A stretch of DNA of 64,000 nucleotides. It comes from Rachicladosporium sp. CCFEE 5018. Lineage: Eukaryota; Ascomycota; Dothideomycetes; Cladosporiales; Cladosporiaceae. Under the pieces are notes generated by a model. It searched no databases. It was not told the origin of the DNA and was given only the letters and a program-made list of their open reading frames with translations. The position numbers were made by a program, and so were the translations under genes. The first letter of the stretch is position 1, and each line of letters begins with the position of its first letter. This document shows positions 9,193 through 19,282 of this stretch, in pieces. The DNA lies in contig KZ111140.1 in the NCBI GenBank assembly GCA_002077045.2, forward strand, positions 966,493-1,030,492, written 5' to 3'.

Positions 9193-10089
9193 ATGTCAGC
9201 GTCTATTGACAGCAACGCTTCGGCGCCGTCCCGAGTCGCTGCTGCACGCGCGGCAGTGGATGCTGCTTTATCGCAATTAGCCATCGCAGCAATCGAGATG
9301 GCGGCTGCGAAGGCTGAAGAAGTAGCAAGCTCGGTCGACTTGGACGTGGACACCCAAGACACGACCTCCAACCATGTCCAGGTTCCCGAGACAGCGCTTG
9401 CAGTCTACGAAAGGGCCGGCGATGCTTATATCAAGGCTTACAAGCCAGTCAATGAAGTGTTCAGTATCACGGAACTCACGGAGAAGGTCTTGTTGAGCGG
9501 CCTCGACATGCGCAATATTATGCAGCTGAGAGAAGTCAACAAATTCTTCAAGCGTACGATTGAAAACTCTGCGCCGATCCAGGAACGCCTGTTTCGCATC
9601 CCGCAAGTCAAGGCACCCACCGGAAGGACTTACGCCTGCGACCTGCTGAATCCGCTCATCCCGACTAGATTCGGCTCTGACAAGGACCACAAGCCTTTGT
9701 ATTTCCTCGATCATTTCCAATGTACAAGCAGTGTACACTATTGGGAGCCCGGTCGTAAGCGCATTGACGTGCGCTGTACTTTCTGCACCTTCGCCGATTG
9801 GGAATGGTCTGTCCTACATCCCTTCTTCGAATTGGCAAGGAGTGGGATGGACGCTTGCGACGAGTCTGGTGTGAGAGGATGGTGGGAATCTACGCTCGTC
9901 ACGCAGATTCCGCTCCGCGTGGTAGTTGCTCTGGTGGAGGACGAAGGTGGAGATGACCAGACCCACCATACCAGCTTCAAACTGGGCGAGCATGCGACTA
10001 TGGGTGATTTAGTGCGCGAGCTTCTCAAGCACGGAAAGTTGATCGCAGAGATGTACAAGGCGCAGGCGTTGGCGGAGCTCGACTGGTGA
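9193..10089 (+). CDS. F-box-like protein, tandem copy 5
   Basis: This is a single exon of 298 residues from the ATG at 9193; a GTG nine bases upstream is in frame but is not a credible start. The N-terminal 60 residues are alanine-rich and helical (RVAAARAAVDAALSQL). The F-box-like segment spans about residues 88-137: VFSITELTEKVLLSGL, MQLREVNKFFKRTIENS and IQERLFRI. The C-terminal half has LLNPLIP and a TMGDLVRELL block equivalent to TLGEFMESL in copy 7, so the full family architecture is present. Function beyond a presumed SCF adaptor role is unknown. Confidence 0.7.
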   Translation: MSASIDSNASAPSRVAAARAAVDAALSQLAIAAIEMAAAKAEEVASSVDLDVDTQDTTSNHVQVPETALAVYERAGDAYIKAYKPVNEVFSITELTEKVLLSGLDMRNIMQLREVNKFFKRTIENSAPIQERLFRIPQVKAPTGRTYACDLLNPLIPTRFGSDKDHKPLYFLDHFQCTSSVHYWEPGRKRIDVRCTFCTFADWEWSVLHPFFELARSGMDACDESGVRGWWESTLVTQIPLRVVVALVEDEGGDDQTHHTSFKLGEHATMGDLVRELLKHGKLIAEMYKAQALAELDW

Positions 10090-10448
10090 GATGATCGGCC
10101 TTGAATACTATCTCGCCGCATTGATTGGAGACTTCGATCGTGACATGCACGTTCTCCAACCACGGCTGTTATGTACTGTTGATCATTAACGATGTGCTGG
10201 GAGGCATGCTCTAAGACCGAAACCCAAGCTTGAACCGCGCACATTCCTCATCAACGGCGCTGCCAGTCGAGCGTGCCTGCCGCCCACAACGACCTTCGCC
10301 TTTGAACCTGCAATTCATCTTGTGATCATGTGCAATTCCCAATCTCTGTCAAAGGTGTGTTTGATACTTCCACGCCCTGTAACCCATGATCTGGCAGCTG
10401 ACTATATGCCTAGACATTCTCAGCTTCAGGTTCTCGCCCATACTCACA
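10090..10448. other. Spacer between F-box-like copies 5 and 6
   Basis: The frame of copy 6 is open upstream to 10386 but lacks an ATG before 10449. A leader intron ending near 10420 is possible. No other feature seen. Confidence 0.35.
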
Positions 10449-11294
10449 ATGGACAAGCAGAGCAAAGAGCTCATGCGGTCATTGGTCTCAATGGCTCACC
10501 AGGCCGCAAAATTAGCCGCAATGGCTACACAGAAGGCAGAGTGGGCAGCAAGTGTGGTCGATTGGGCAGCCAAGTTGGCAGCGGAGCAGTCTGAAACGAA
10601 GATCGCAGAAATAGTGGCCTCTGAACCTCAGGCGGACCCTCAGAATCTACCAGCCCGACCTTTCCTCCAGCCTCTTACAGCCGCAGAGAAAGTGTTCGCC
10701 GTAACGGAACTCACCGAAGCGATCTTAGCCCACGATATCATTTCGATCCGCCAGCTTTTCCTTCTCCAACGTGTGAACAGACAGTTCGCAGACACTATCG
10801 CCGGCTCAATACGGCTACGGAAGAAACTATGGCTCCATCCCTTGCCAATGAAATTCGACGGTAAAGACGCCCTCAATCCTCTCCTGGGCGACGAAAAGCA
10901 ACGCTTTCAGATCTTCGACAACACCTCGTTTTGCAATGAACTCATCGGTAGCTACCGCGGAAAGCTCTACGACATGCAGCTTTGCTGGAGTTCTGATGCA
11001 AGTGGGAACGGCAAGCAGGGTGTTCAAGCTATGCTTATGGCTTTTGCTGCTGGCACCGCTATCAAGTCGGGATCATGGGAAAACATGCTCATCTACCAGT
11101 CTGCAACTGAAACAGACTGCTGCCTCAACCAACAACTGGTATTCGACGCTGAAACCTCGAGGAGTACAGATTGTGGCACTACTCTTGGCGAGTGGATGAG
11201 AGGGCTGGCGGTGCTGAGTATGTGGGATCTGCAGGATCACTTCGCGGAGATTACTAAAGTGATCGAGGGTGTCAAGTTCAAAGTTGGAGCGTGA
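10449..11294 (+). CDS. F-box-like protein, tandem copy 6
   Basis: This is a single exon of 281 residues. The ATG at 10449 follows ACTCACA and is the first in frame. The N-terminal 50 residues form an Ala/Lys/Trp-rich helix (AAKLAAMATQKAEWAA) like that of copy 7. The F-box-like segment is at about residues 81-130: VFAVTELTEAILAHDI, FLLQRVNRQFADTIAGS and LRKKLWLHP. The C-terminal half has ALNPLL, SGSWENMLI and TTLGEWMRGLAVLS, shared with copy 7. The two are the most similar pair of the array by eye and probably a recent duplication. Confidence 0.7.
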   Translation: MDKQSKELMRSLVSMAHQAAKLAAMATQKAEWAASVVDWAAKLAAEQSETKIAEIVASEPQADPQNLPARPFLQPLTAAEKVFAVTELTEAILAHDIISIRQLFLLQRVNRQFADTIAGSIRLRKKLWLHPLPMKFDGKDALNPLLGDEKQRFQIFDNTSFCNELIGSYRGKLYDMQLCWSSDASGNGKQGVQAMLMAFAAGTAIKSGSWENMLIYQSATETDCCLNQQLVFDAETSRSTDCGTTLGEWMRGLAVLSMWDLQDHFAEITKVIEGVKFKVGA

Positions 11295-11866
11295 GCGGTA
11301 GCGCAAGAGCTGGGTCTGAACAGCGAGGATTCCTGCTACGGTGAGGCTTCAGTGCGAGGGATGGTGGTGTCTTGGTACATGGCTCTTCAATACAGATGAG
11401 GCTAGATGGCGCGAAGGAGCTTCCATGTGTCCAGGAGGTGCCAATGAACAGTATGTATGAACTGCGCCATGATCCTCGCCTATGCACAGTGGATATCAGT
11501 CGCTCGAGCCAGTTTTAGCGTCAGCGAGGCTTTCAGAGGGTAGCAGAGGGCTGTGATGCTGAAGTAGAGAATGTGAAAAGATATAGGCGACTCCGCTAGG
11601 ACGAGCGAAGAGAGATGTATACGGAAAGCGAGCCAGTCGTACCTGACATCTCTTGTGATGCGCTCAGTCCGTGGAACGTACGTTGCCTTTCGAAGTCATT
11701 CCGCTGAATGTATGCACACTCAACATCAGTGTCGTAGGCAGCCACACGATCATCCACTTGCGACAACAGCTCATTGGTAAGCACACAACGTCGCTCATCG
11801 CATTTCAGGCGCTCACTGATATTGGCGTCTGTAGATTGCACAAGTCCATCTCCTCAAGCTCCAGTC
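11295..11866. other. Spacer between F-box-like copies 6 and 7
   Basis: No independent gene seen. The copy 7 frame extends upstream without an ATG to 11774, and GTAAGC at 11777 with a CTGTAG at 11829-11834 could be a 5' leader intron. Confidence 0.35.
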
Positions 11867-12706
11867 ATGAGCTCAGCCAAACAAGAACGCGCGGAGACCG
11901 CTGCCGCTGTGCTCGAAGAGGCAGAGACGATGGCACAGGCGGCTGACAAACTGGCGAAATGGGCAGCCCAGCAGTTGGCATTTGCCAAGGCTGAGGCAAT
12001 GTCTGCGGCTCATCAGGCGTCAGTCGAGCAGATCGATGAGAGCGAGGAGCCATCGACTGCCTGTTGCCCGATTCTCAAAGCGCCCTTGCAATTGAAGCCT
12101 AATCACAGCGGACCCAACACCGCTGCACAAGAAGTCTTCGCCACTGTCGAACTCCTCGAGGCGATACTGGAGTGCGAAGTCCTCGGTATGCGGAAGCTGT
12201 TCGTGTTCCAGCGTGTCAGCAAGCGGTTCGGAGCCACAATCGCAGGATCCATCAGATTGCAGAAGAAGATGTTTCTACTCCCGGTAAAAGAAACCATGGA
12301 TGAGGACCCACAACTGAACCCTCTGCTCGACGGCATGGAGCAGCACCTCAACTGCTTTGACCGCGTCAAGTTCATCGCGTTCCCCATCTGCGATTCGCGG
12401 AAAGTGGAGGGCTACCACGTCGCGATAATGGTCCGATTCTACCCCACCCAAGACCAGCATGCCGATCCCAGGACCGAGTGGGATATGCAAAAGTACCTCG
12501 CTAGTGGTAACTTATTGTCGCCGGGAAGCTGGCAGAAGACACACATTACGCGCGCAGGTGTCGAGATCTCTCTCAACATGGACACTAAGCGCGATTGGAG
12601 GGGTGGCCGAACTTTGGGCGAGTTCATGGAGTCTCTGGCTGTAGTCAGCAACTGGCGGCTTGCAGATCACTTCAGGCAGGTCATTGAGAGCATTAAAGAA
12701 ATCTAA
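11867..12706 (+). CDS. F-box-like protein, tandem copy 7
   Basis: This is a single exon of 279 residues from the ATG at 11867. The N-terminus is a predicted amphipathic Ala/Glu/Lys helix (AADKLAKWAAQQLAFAKAEA). The F-box-like segment at about residues 89-138 reads VFATVELLEAILECEV, FVFQRVSKRFGATIAGS and LQKKMFLLP. The C-terminal half carries QLNPLLDGMEQ, SPGSWQKTHI and RTLGEFMESLAVVSNW. It is the last copy of the array and the best template for judging what the decayed copies have lost. A role as substrate receptor of an SCF ligase is inferred only from the F-box-like fold. Confidence 0.7.
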   Translation: MSSAKQERAETAAAVLEEAETMAQAADKLAKWAAQQLAFAKAEAMSAAHQASVEQIDESEEPSTACCPILKAPLQLKPNHSGPNTAAQEVFATVELLEAILECEVLGMRKLFVFQRVSKRFGATIAGSIRLQKKMFLLPVKETMDEDPQLNPLLDGMEQHLNCFDRVKFIAFPICDSRKVEGYHVAIMVRFYPTQDQHADPRTEWDMQKYLASGNLLSPGSWQKTHITRAGVEISLNMDTKRDWRGGRTLGEFMESLAVVSNWRLADHFRQVIESIKEI

Positions 12707-13063
12707 CGGCGCCTATCTGCAATATGCGCAATATCTTCTCTACTCGGAGACCTTGAGAAGTTCTTGTGCTTGTACAACGGCACCCGGCACCCACTGTAGC
12801 GAGCTGAGCGCATACCGCATGTGAAGGGCACATGCGAATCGTTGCTGGTCCATGCATCGATGCATCTCTTAGTCGCAGCGGCAGAGAGCTGGACTGTCGT
12901 GCGTAAGCTGACAGAAGCTCATTTCAACTCCCAGAGCACTTGAGAGACGGCGGTACGAATGAAACAAGGAGTGGGAGCAACGGACAATGGTATCTTAGAG
13001 TACTCACAAGACGTCCTCCAGTAGTGCGCCATCCCAATGCAGACCCTTGGTTCGTGATACTTC
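12707..13063. other. Convergent spacer between F-box-like copy 7 and EBP2
   Basis: A 3'-to-3' spacer. No gene, tRNA or repeat seen. Confidence 0.4.
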
Positions 13064-14362
13064 TTACATCTTCGCCCGTCTCGCCTTCCCCGGTCTCGCC
13101 TTCCCTGCCGGTTTCCCACCAGGCTTCCCCTTCATCCTCTTCGCCGAAAACCCACTAACATCCCCCGAGCTCCTCGCATCATTACTCTTAGCAAACCGCT
13201 TCTTCCCTCCAAACCCAAACTTCTCGTCCTTCTTCGCCCTCTTCCTCGGGCCCTCCCGATCTCCACGGCCCTCAGACCGCCCACCGCTGGCTCTTCGATC
13301 CTCCTTGTCTTTCTTTGCCGTTGTAGCAGCGTCTTCCAGAGCGACGTCGAACATGTCGTCCTCTTTTGCGCTGCCGAGCTCGGCGCCTTGACGTTTCCGT
13401 TTGAGGAGGCCGATCTTCTCCATTGTGTCTCGTTTTGATGCTGCGCGTTCTTGGAGTTTTGCGACTTGCACCTGCTTGCCGAATTTCTTCAAATCTCTCT
13501 GTCGTCGCGCGTCGCCGCTGGCTTTCTTCCGCGCAGCTTCATCCACAAGCTTCGCTTTTACCTTGCCCATCAGCTCCTCGGACTTTACCATCTCGGCGAA
13601 ATAGTCTGTGGGTCGCGTGAAAGCCACACCTTCCTTCTTCAGCTTCACGCGGGCTTCTTTGACAGCATGTAGGGATTGGGCGTAGAAGGCTAGCTCGCGG
13701 TTAAGATCATCTTCGGCGTCTGGGATCTCGAGAGGAGTGGCAGAGGTAACGGATTGGAGTTCGGAGAATGGCAGCGAGGAAGGTAGGGCGAAAGATTTTA
13801 GAGCTCGTGTGAGTGCGGCGGTATTGTTTATGGTGAGGCGTTGATGAGGAATCACATCGCCTTTATCTTCTGAGGCTATCGATTCAATGTCTGAAAGGGG
13901 GATGTCGTTCTCGTCTTCTTCTGCTTCGGCGTCCTCATCGTCATCGTCGAGAGGGACGCCGTTCGGAAGGTCATCAGCTTCGTCGCCAGAGTCTGACTCG
14001 GATTCATCGCTGAGTTCACCGACTGCTGCGCCGAATATGCGCTCGTCGGCGGCTTCGAGATCCTCGTCGTCGTCGTCGTCGTCGTCGTCTGACTCCCAGC
14101 CGTCTGCTTCCTCGTCTGCCTCTGCAGCATCTGCAGCTTGCTTTTCAGCGCGCAGAGCCTTGCCTTTGGATGGCGCTTGTATAGCAGGAGCTGCATCGCC
14201 ATTTGAGGGTACTCCATTGCCGTTCTCACTTGCATGCACTCCCTGCTGCTTCTTCTTCCGCTTCTCAGCATCCTTCTGGAATTTCTTCTGTCGCTCAAGC
14301 TTATGATCGACACCTTGATGTCGCTCCAGCGCAGCCTTCAGACTCTTCTCTTTCTTGGCCAT
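13064..14362 (-). CDS. EBP2: rRNA-processing protein Ebp2
   Basis: This is a single exon of 432 residues. Basic, lysine-rich ends flank an acidic centre with a run of seven aspartates (near 14068-14090). The conserved Ebp2 core follows, with ELAFYAQSLHAVKEARVKLK, TRPTDYFAEMVKSEELMGKV and DLKKFGKQVQVAKLQERA. The C-terminus is rich in K, R and G and ends KARPGKARRAKM. Ebp2 is a nucleolar factor needed for 27S pre-rRNA processing and 60S ribosomal subunit assembly. The length is normal for filamentous fungi. It is divergent from the HSBP1-like gene with about 245 bases between starts. Confidence 0.9.
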   Translation of the reverse strand: MAKKEKSLKAALERHQGVDHKLERQKKFQKDAEKRKKKQQGVHASENGNGVPSNGDAAPAIQAPSKGKALRAEKQAADAAEADEEADGWESDDDDDDDDEDLEAADERIFGAAVGELSDESESDSGDEADDLPNGVPLDDDDEDAEAEEDENDIPLSDIESIASEDKGDVIPHQRLTINNTAALTRALKSFALPSSLPFSELQSVTSATPLEIPDAEDDLNRELAFYAQSLHAVKEARVKLKKEGVAFTRPTDYFAEMVKSEELMGKVKAKLVDEAARKKASGDARRQRDLKKFGKQVQVAKLQERAASKRDTMEKIGLLKRKRQGAELGSAKEDDMFDVALEDAATTAKKDKEDRRASGGRSEGRGDREGPRKRAKKDEKFGFGGKKRFAKSNDARSSGDVSGFSAKRMKGKPGGKPAGKARPGKARRAKM

Positions 14363-14606
14363 TATTGTGACTTGTGTCGGGGAGACAAAGGTATGGTATA
14401 TTCACAGATACTGAGCTACTTCAGACATTCGAAGTCGAAAAAGTCCAGTGCTAGGGCACGGAATCCGGCAGCACGCGAGTCATTGAGCACCGCGCCTCCA
14501 CATCCCGCCGAGCCTCCTCTTGCCCTGAACCTCACGTGTTCACTTTGACGATGGCATAGTGGTGATGTATGTAGCGTAGCGTGTGCAGTGCCGAACACTC
14601 GCAGCC

Positions 14607-14957
14607 ATGTCCTCCGACGCGACTCTCTCCGCGCAAGTCAACAAGCTGAATCTCAACCAATCCGTGAGTCCCAGCGATTCCACTCTCTCCACTTGAAAGT
14701 CTTGACGCCCTCGTAGTCCACAGAAACAGATGCCTCCGAGCTCGTCTCGGTCGTGGACGACCTGCTGAACCAGCTCGGCTCCAAGTTCAGCACGCTGTCG
14801 AGCGAGCTGATCAGCAAAAGTGAGTCTACTAAGTGGCGATATCAAATCAACCTCAACTTAACGTGTGGTAGTGGATGAGATGTCGCGCCGACTCGATAAC
14901 CTCGAGGCGACGATACAAGCGGGTAGTGCGCAGGCAGCTTCCGATGGCGACGAGTAG
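14607..14957 (+). CDS. Heat shock factor-binding protein 1-like coiled coil
   Basis: There are three exons: 14607-14663, 14717-14819 and 14872-14957, coding for 81 residues. Exons 2-3 read ELVSVVDDLLNQLGSKFSTL, then ISKMDEMSRRLDNLEATI. This matches the heptad-repeat core of HSBP1 (a short coiled coil with a D-x-M-S-x-R-x-D-x-L-E signature). Animal HSBP1 binds the trimerisation domain of HSF1 and damps the heat-shock response; the fungal role is not established. Donors are GTGAGT at both introns and acceptors are GTAG. The gene is too short and too split to show as a long open frame. Confidence 0.75.
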
Positions 14958-15117
14958 CGGTGCTGCCAGCGTATAATACCGCACCATTCAAAACGGCGTT
15001 AGCTGAATCGATTTGTGGCATCGACTGTGGCCTTCTTGAGGCTTCGGTCTATGGGTATCTATGCCTCGCTATATCATACACTCCGCCACGAGCTGGCTGG
15101 ACAAGAAGAAAAGCAAC

Positions 15118-16456
15118 TCAAGCATCGACCGAACTCGAGTTCCGTCTCCTCTCCCGGTCCTCCGCCTCCGCCTGTCTCTCCTTTACCTTCACCTCATCCC
15201 CTTTCGCATACCTCCCCCCAGCTGGCCCCTTCTCACCCTTCGCCACCTTGCCCGACATCGGCGCACTCTGCGCCAGCGCCTCCGCCTTCTCCGTCGTCCA
15301 CGCCTCCAGCATACCTTCGACCTGCGGACCCCAGAAAGACTCGCCCCTGGCCAGCTCGGAGTACTCGAAGACGTTCTTGCCTAGCTCGAAGTCGCCTTGC
15401 CGCGAGCGGATGAGGGACGCCATGATGCCTAGAGAGCCGACGGCGAGGCCGAGGTCGTGGCAGAGGCTGCGGACGTAGAAGCCAGAGGTTACTGTCATAC
15501 GGATGCGACAGGCGGGGGCGGGGCAGGATTGTTCCGGAGGCGCGGTTAGTGCTGTCTGGGGCGGTACTTCGGGTACTGAGCTGGACTTGGGCCGCTTGGG
15601 CGATTGCGTAACGTCCTCGTCAAACCCTTCGTGATCATCAACGTCGCGTTTCCGCTTCTGAGCAACTTCTTCACCGGACGGAGCAGCAGCAGCAGCCTCA
15701 GGCTCTGGGGTGATCTCCGTCCCAAAGTGCAAGATCTTGTCCGCAAACACTTTCCCCTCCCTCCCCGCCTCCGCCTCAGGCCAGCGATACTCATGCGTCC
15801 CACCCTCCATCCACTCCACCATCTCCAGCTTCTCAACCTCCATAGGCCGCTCCTCAATCTCCACAGGCACCTCCTTCCCCTCCCTCGCATACTCATACAA
15901 CCTTTTCCCTTGAATACGAATCGCACTGAATATCGGCGGCCGCTGCATGATCTTCCCCCTAAACTTCCCCATCGCCTCTTCCACGCTCTCCCGCGTAACG
16001 TACTCAAACCCCTTCTTCGCGACAACCTTCCCCTCAGTATCATACGAATCCGTCGCCCGCCCAAACAACAACACAGCCTCGTAGCTCTTCGTGCAAGCCA
16101 GAAAGTTGCCGAGACTCTTCGTCCCCGACCCAGCACCCAGGATCAACACCCCCGTAGCCAGCGGGTCAAGCGTCCCTCCATGCCCCATCTTGATTTGAAC
16201 CGGCTTGACGAATTTCTTCGACCGCTTCTTGCGCTGATTGTGCGACTCGACCATTTGGCGTTGCCGCTCGGCGTCGACCCATGGTTTGAAGAGTTTGGAG
16301 GGGTTGAAGTGCGTTTGTACGTCGCGGATTACTTGGGCGGAGGTGATGCCGCGGGGCTTGTTGATAGCTGTGGATGTCAGTCGAATGACGCTTTGGTTGC
16401 AGGGGCTAGAACCCCACGGTACCGAAGCAGCCTTCTGGGATTTTGGTGGAGGTCAT
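15118..16456 (-). CDS. PUS4: tRNA pseudouridine synthase Pus4 (TruB family)
   Basis: There are two exons: 16456-16423 and 16367-15118, with a 55-base intron (GTACCG..CAG), coding for 427 residues. Exon 2 opens AINKPRGITSAQV, the TruB N-terminal strand. KMGHGGTLDPLATGVLILGA carries the catalytic aspartate in GGTLDP. Further TruB blocks are SYEAVLLFGRATDSYDTEG, RPPIFSAIRIQGKRLYEYA and GFYVRSLCHDLG. The enzyme makes pseudouridine 55 in tRNA; yeast Pus4 serves both cytosolic and mitochondrial tRNA. A fungal insertion with acidic and basic runs sits around residues 220-280. An in-frame ATG 60 bases upstream (16516) would add a short basic N-terminus, so an alternative organellar start is possible. 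Confidence 0.88.
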
Positions 16457-16952
16457 CGTGGAGGCGGTCTTGGAGATGTCGGCTAGTGACTTCCAGATCG
16501 TGTCGCGGACTGGCATCGAGGGGTCGTAGAGGTGTGCGAGTGTGAGCGCTAAGCTTGAGTCACTTTCCTGGGTTCTCAGGTGGACTCGACGTGAAATGTC
16601 GGTTTCGTAGACGATGAGAACGACGGTTAGCCAGATATCTCAGCGACACTATATATTGGAGTTCCTGGTGTGATACGATGCCTCAATAAGTGCAAGAGAC
16701 GCCGATCCGTCTGAAGAGAGGATGTTGACGTCCCATCACGGTCATTCACATGCAAGCAATTTGAGGAAGCTCAAGCATGACTAAGCAGTCTCTAAGCTCT
16801 CAGACGCGCTTCTGGCACACTTCACGCGCAGCTTGACAGTTGTCTCTCGGCCATACTCACAATGCCCTTCTGAAAATCCCTCGCCTCGACCTCTCGGTCG
16901 CCTCACTTATCTCCGCCTCCATGCGTCACGACACCCTCCTCACTCCTCCACA
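16457..16952. promoter_or_regulatory. Bidirectional promoter region PUS4 / RFTS-domain gene
   Basis: The region lies between divergent starts. The RFTS gene frame is open upstream to 16833 but the likely ATG is 16953. The possible longer PUS4 start at 16516 falls in this region. No other gene seen. Confidence 0.4.
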
Positions 16953-18500
16953 ATGACCAGCAAACCCCTCCCCGAGTCTTCAATCCTCAAACCCCGCCCC
17001 GAATCTCTCGAGAACTCCGACGACTGGCCCGAGTTCGAGCTGAAAGATGTCCGCGTCTACTACGCCTCGGACCCCGCAACCCCAGCAAACCTGCTCGAAG
17101 CCAGCGTACGTAACCCGCTAAGCCTGACTGGCTACCTCGAACCCGTAGCAAGGAACCAGACCAAGCTCCTTCTCAAAAGCACGTCCAAGCGCGCGCCCTT
17201 GATCGAGATCGTCGAGGTGCGAATGTACGCCTATGGCCAAGCAAAAGAGGGTAGAATCCTATTCTGGGCTGCTGGACAAGCGGGATGGTTCACGTTGAGT
17301 CCGTCGAGGGCTTATAAAGCCATGTGGGAAGAACTCACGGAGGCCGTGACGCTGTTCTACTGGATTGCGGATGCCTATCGGGAACGGAGACCGGCTAGTG
17401 GGAGGAAAAATGCTGCGAGTTTGCCAGGTTACACGGCTGAGGAGTTGTTTAAGGTGTACGCTGATGGGCAGAAGGGGGTGGGTGGAGAGAAGGCGAGGCA
17501 GAGAGTGTATAAGCATAAGGATTTCTTGTTCGCGAGTATGATTGCGGGGAAGGAGGGGATCAATTGGAAGAGAAATCCACTGTATGTGCATCTTAAGGAG
17601 ATGTTTCCGGATGTGCATGAGCTTGTCAAGGCGAGATTGACTGGCGTTGGGTTATCCAAGAGGCAATCACAAGGTGTCCGGCAAGAGTCTATGAGTTCCT
17701 CTGGAAGCGGTGGACTGAAGCGTAAAAGAGGGCAGGCGGAGCCAGAGACGAGTGAGGTGAGGTCAGCGAAAATGGTGGATAGATCGCGGAAGCCAGAGAG
17801 GGTGTCGCAGGTGGCGGATGCGAAGCTGGCGAGACCCTCGCCAGCACGCAGGAGAGGAGCTGGGAGTCCTGAGAGTGAGCCTGGGACGCCGGAAGACGAT
17901 GGTGAGCGAAGTGCTCGACGCGCGATGAAGGGAAGGTCAATTCTGAGGCCAAAGCCGATAAAGGCCACGAAAGGCGCCGCCATGGGTGGCAAAGCGCCTC
18001 TGATCAATTATAACGACGAAGAAGACGAATTAGCGATCTCCCCAGTTCCTCCAAAGCAAAGGCCCTCGCAGCCGGCTCGATCACGAATTAACGTTCAAGA
18101 CGAAGATGAGGGCATCGACATCCCCTCCTCCCCCTCAGACGCCGCGGGCGGTGCGCCCGACCCTGCGTCACTGAGCCACATCCCCGACCCTCTGCAACAC
18201 GACACCTGGAACTGCGCACTCGCAGGCTGCACTCACAAAGTCTACTGCGCTTCCCTTCCCGACTCGCAGCGGCTTATAAGAGAGCACTACGCTCTTCATG
18301 CCTATGATGATGATGACCGTGTGCAATTGGTGAAGCAGCTACAGCAGCCTTTTTTGCCGAGTGCGCATTTGATGGAGCGGGTGAAAATGCAGGCGAGGGC
18401 TGAGGGGTTTCCGGGAAGTAAGACTGGAGTTGGGGAGGGAGGGGTAGATGGAGGGTATAGTCGGTTTCCTGTGGGAGGGAGGGTGGTGAGGAAGTATTGA
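16953..18500 (+). CDS. RFTS-domain and C-terminal zinc-finger protein, Raf2/Dos2-like
   Basis: This is a single exon of 515 residues from the ATG at 16953. The N-terminal 230 residues resemble the replication-foci-targeting (DNMT1-RFD) domain: DWPEFELKDVRVYY, RILFWAAGQAGWFTLSPS, YKAMWEELTEAVTLFYWIAD and GYTAEELFKVYA. There is no methyltransferase domain. A disordered middle follows, then a C-terminal candidate zinc site (WNC-x4-C, and H-x3-H in REHYALH) at about residues 420-460. The RFTS plus zinc-finger order is that of fission yeast Raf2 (Dos2), a subunit of the CLRC ubiquitin ligase/H3K9 methylation complex. I infer a heterochromatin role. Identity as a Raf2 orthologue is not certain, because RFTS-only proteins exist in many fungi. 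Confidence 0.65.
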   Translation: MTSKPLPESSILKPRPESLENSDDWPEFELKDVRVYYASDPATPANLLEASVRNPLSLTGYLEPVARNQTKLLLKSTSKRAPLIEIVEVRMYAYGQAKEGRILFWAAGQAGWFTLSPSRAYKAMWEELTEAVTLFYWIADAYRERRPASGRKNAASLPGYTAEELFKVYADGQKGVGGEKARQRVYKHKDFLFASMIAGKEGINWKRNPLYVHLKEMFPDVHELVKARLTGVGLSKRQSQGVRQESMSSSGSGGLKRKRGQAEPETSEVRSAKMVDRSRKPERVSQVADAKLARPSPARRRGAGSPESEPGTPEDDGERSARRAMKGRSILRPKPIKATKGAAMGGKAPLINYNDEEDELAISPVPPKQRPSQPARSRINVQDEDEGIDIPSSPSDAAGGAPDPASLSHIPDPLQHDTWNCALAGCTHKVYCASLPDSQRLIREHYALHAYDDDDRVQLVKQLQQPFLPSAHLMERVKMQARAEGFPGSKTGVGEGGVDGGYSRFPVGGRVVRKY

Positions 18501-18944
18501 TGAGTGTAGATAGCGCCATGATTGAACAAGAGGTGTACTTATGAGTACTTACCAACATTCAGCTGACACACTCAATCGCTCCGGACATTTTGTCGCTATT
18601 CGAGGGATCCGAATGCTCTTGTGTTATCATGAACGCACCTACAACCGAGCGTCGCTAGATTGTCGTGTCCATGAGAAGCACGGCTCCTGGACACTGACTC
18701 TGATGTCTAGTCTACGCTCTTTCATTGATGTTCCACGACATCCTCGCTGTTGTAGGGGCACTGGTAGTAGCACAGGAGCTTTTTCAAACGTTTGGAGAAA
18801 AGGAGGTACTTAGCCCAAGCCAGTCGGAGAGCACCCCGAAACGCTGCATGTACCCTTCAAAATCGACACCTCTTTTGTGGCCACGGTCTGGTGGTACTGC
18901 TGGCTCTCTCTTCAACAACACACGCGCGCTTACTCGGACCAGTC

Positions 18945-18960
18945 GGCGTTGGCGCTTCCA
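18945..18960 (+). repeat. 16-bp direct repeat, copy A
   Basis: GGCGTTGGCGCTTCCA occurs here and again at 19283-19298, in the same orientation and 338 bases apart. An exact 16-base match in such a short spacer is unlikely by chance. Confidence 0.5.
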
Positions 18961-19282
18961 CGTGTCGTCGTCAACACGGCACCACTGTTGTGCCAAAACA
19001 AGGAGTGAGGTTCACGGCTCGATCTGCACTAGTCAGTAGCGTGTGCAACTAGCAAGCCACAATCTAAAATACCCCGTGACAGCCACGAGTCGCGGGAACA
19101 AAGGTCTGGAGCACAGTCGCGGATTGAGTTTTGGATTGCGTGTGGAGGTCGAGGCCTGGTCCACCATGTTGTCGTGATACTGTCGCGTAGTTTGAGACTT
19201 TGCTCTAAGTATTGGGCAGGAGTTTGATCATTTGTGTTACGTGTCGGTGACGAGCCGTTGGAGGGAGCAAACTTGATGTCGA

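Noticed and set aside
15604..16545. 313-codon open frame antisense to PUS4
   Set aside because: It is basic, leucine-rich shadow sequence; the minus strand carries the TruB motifs.
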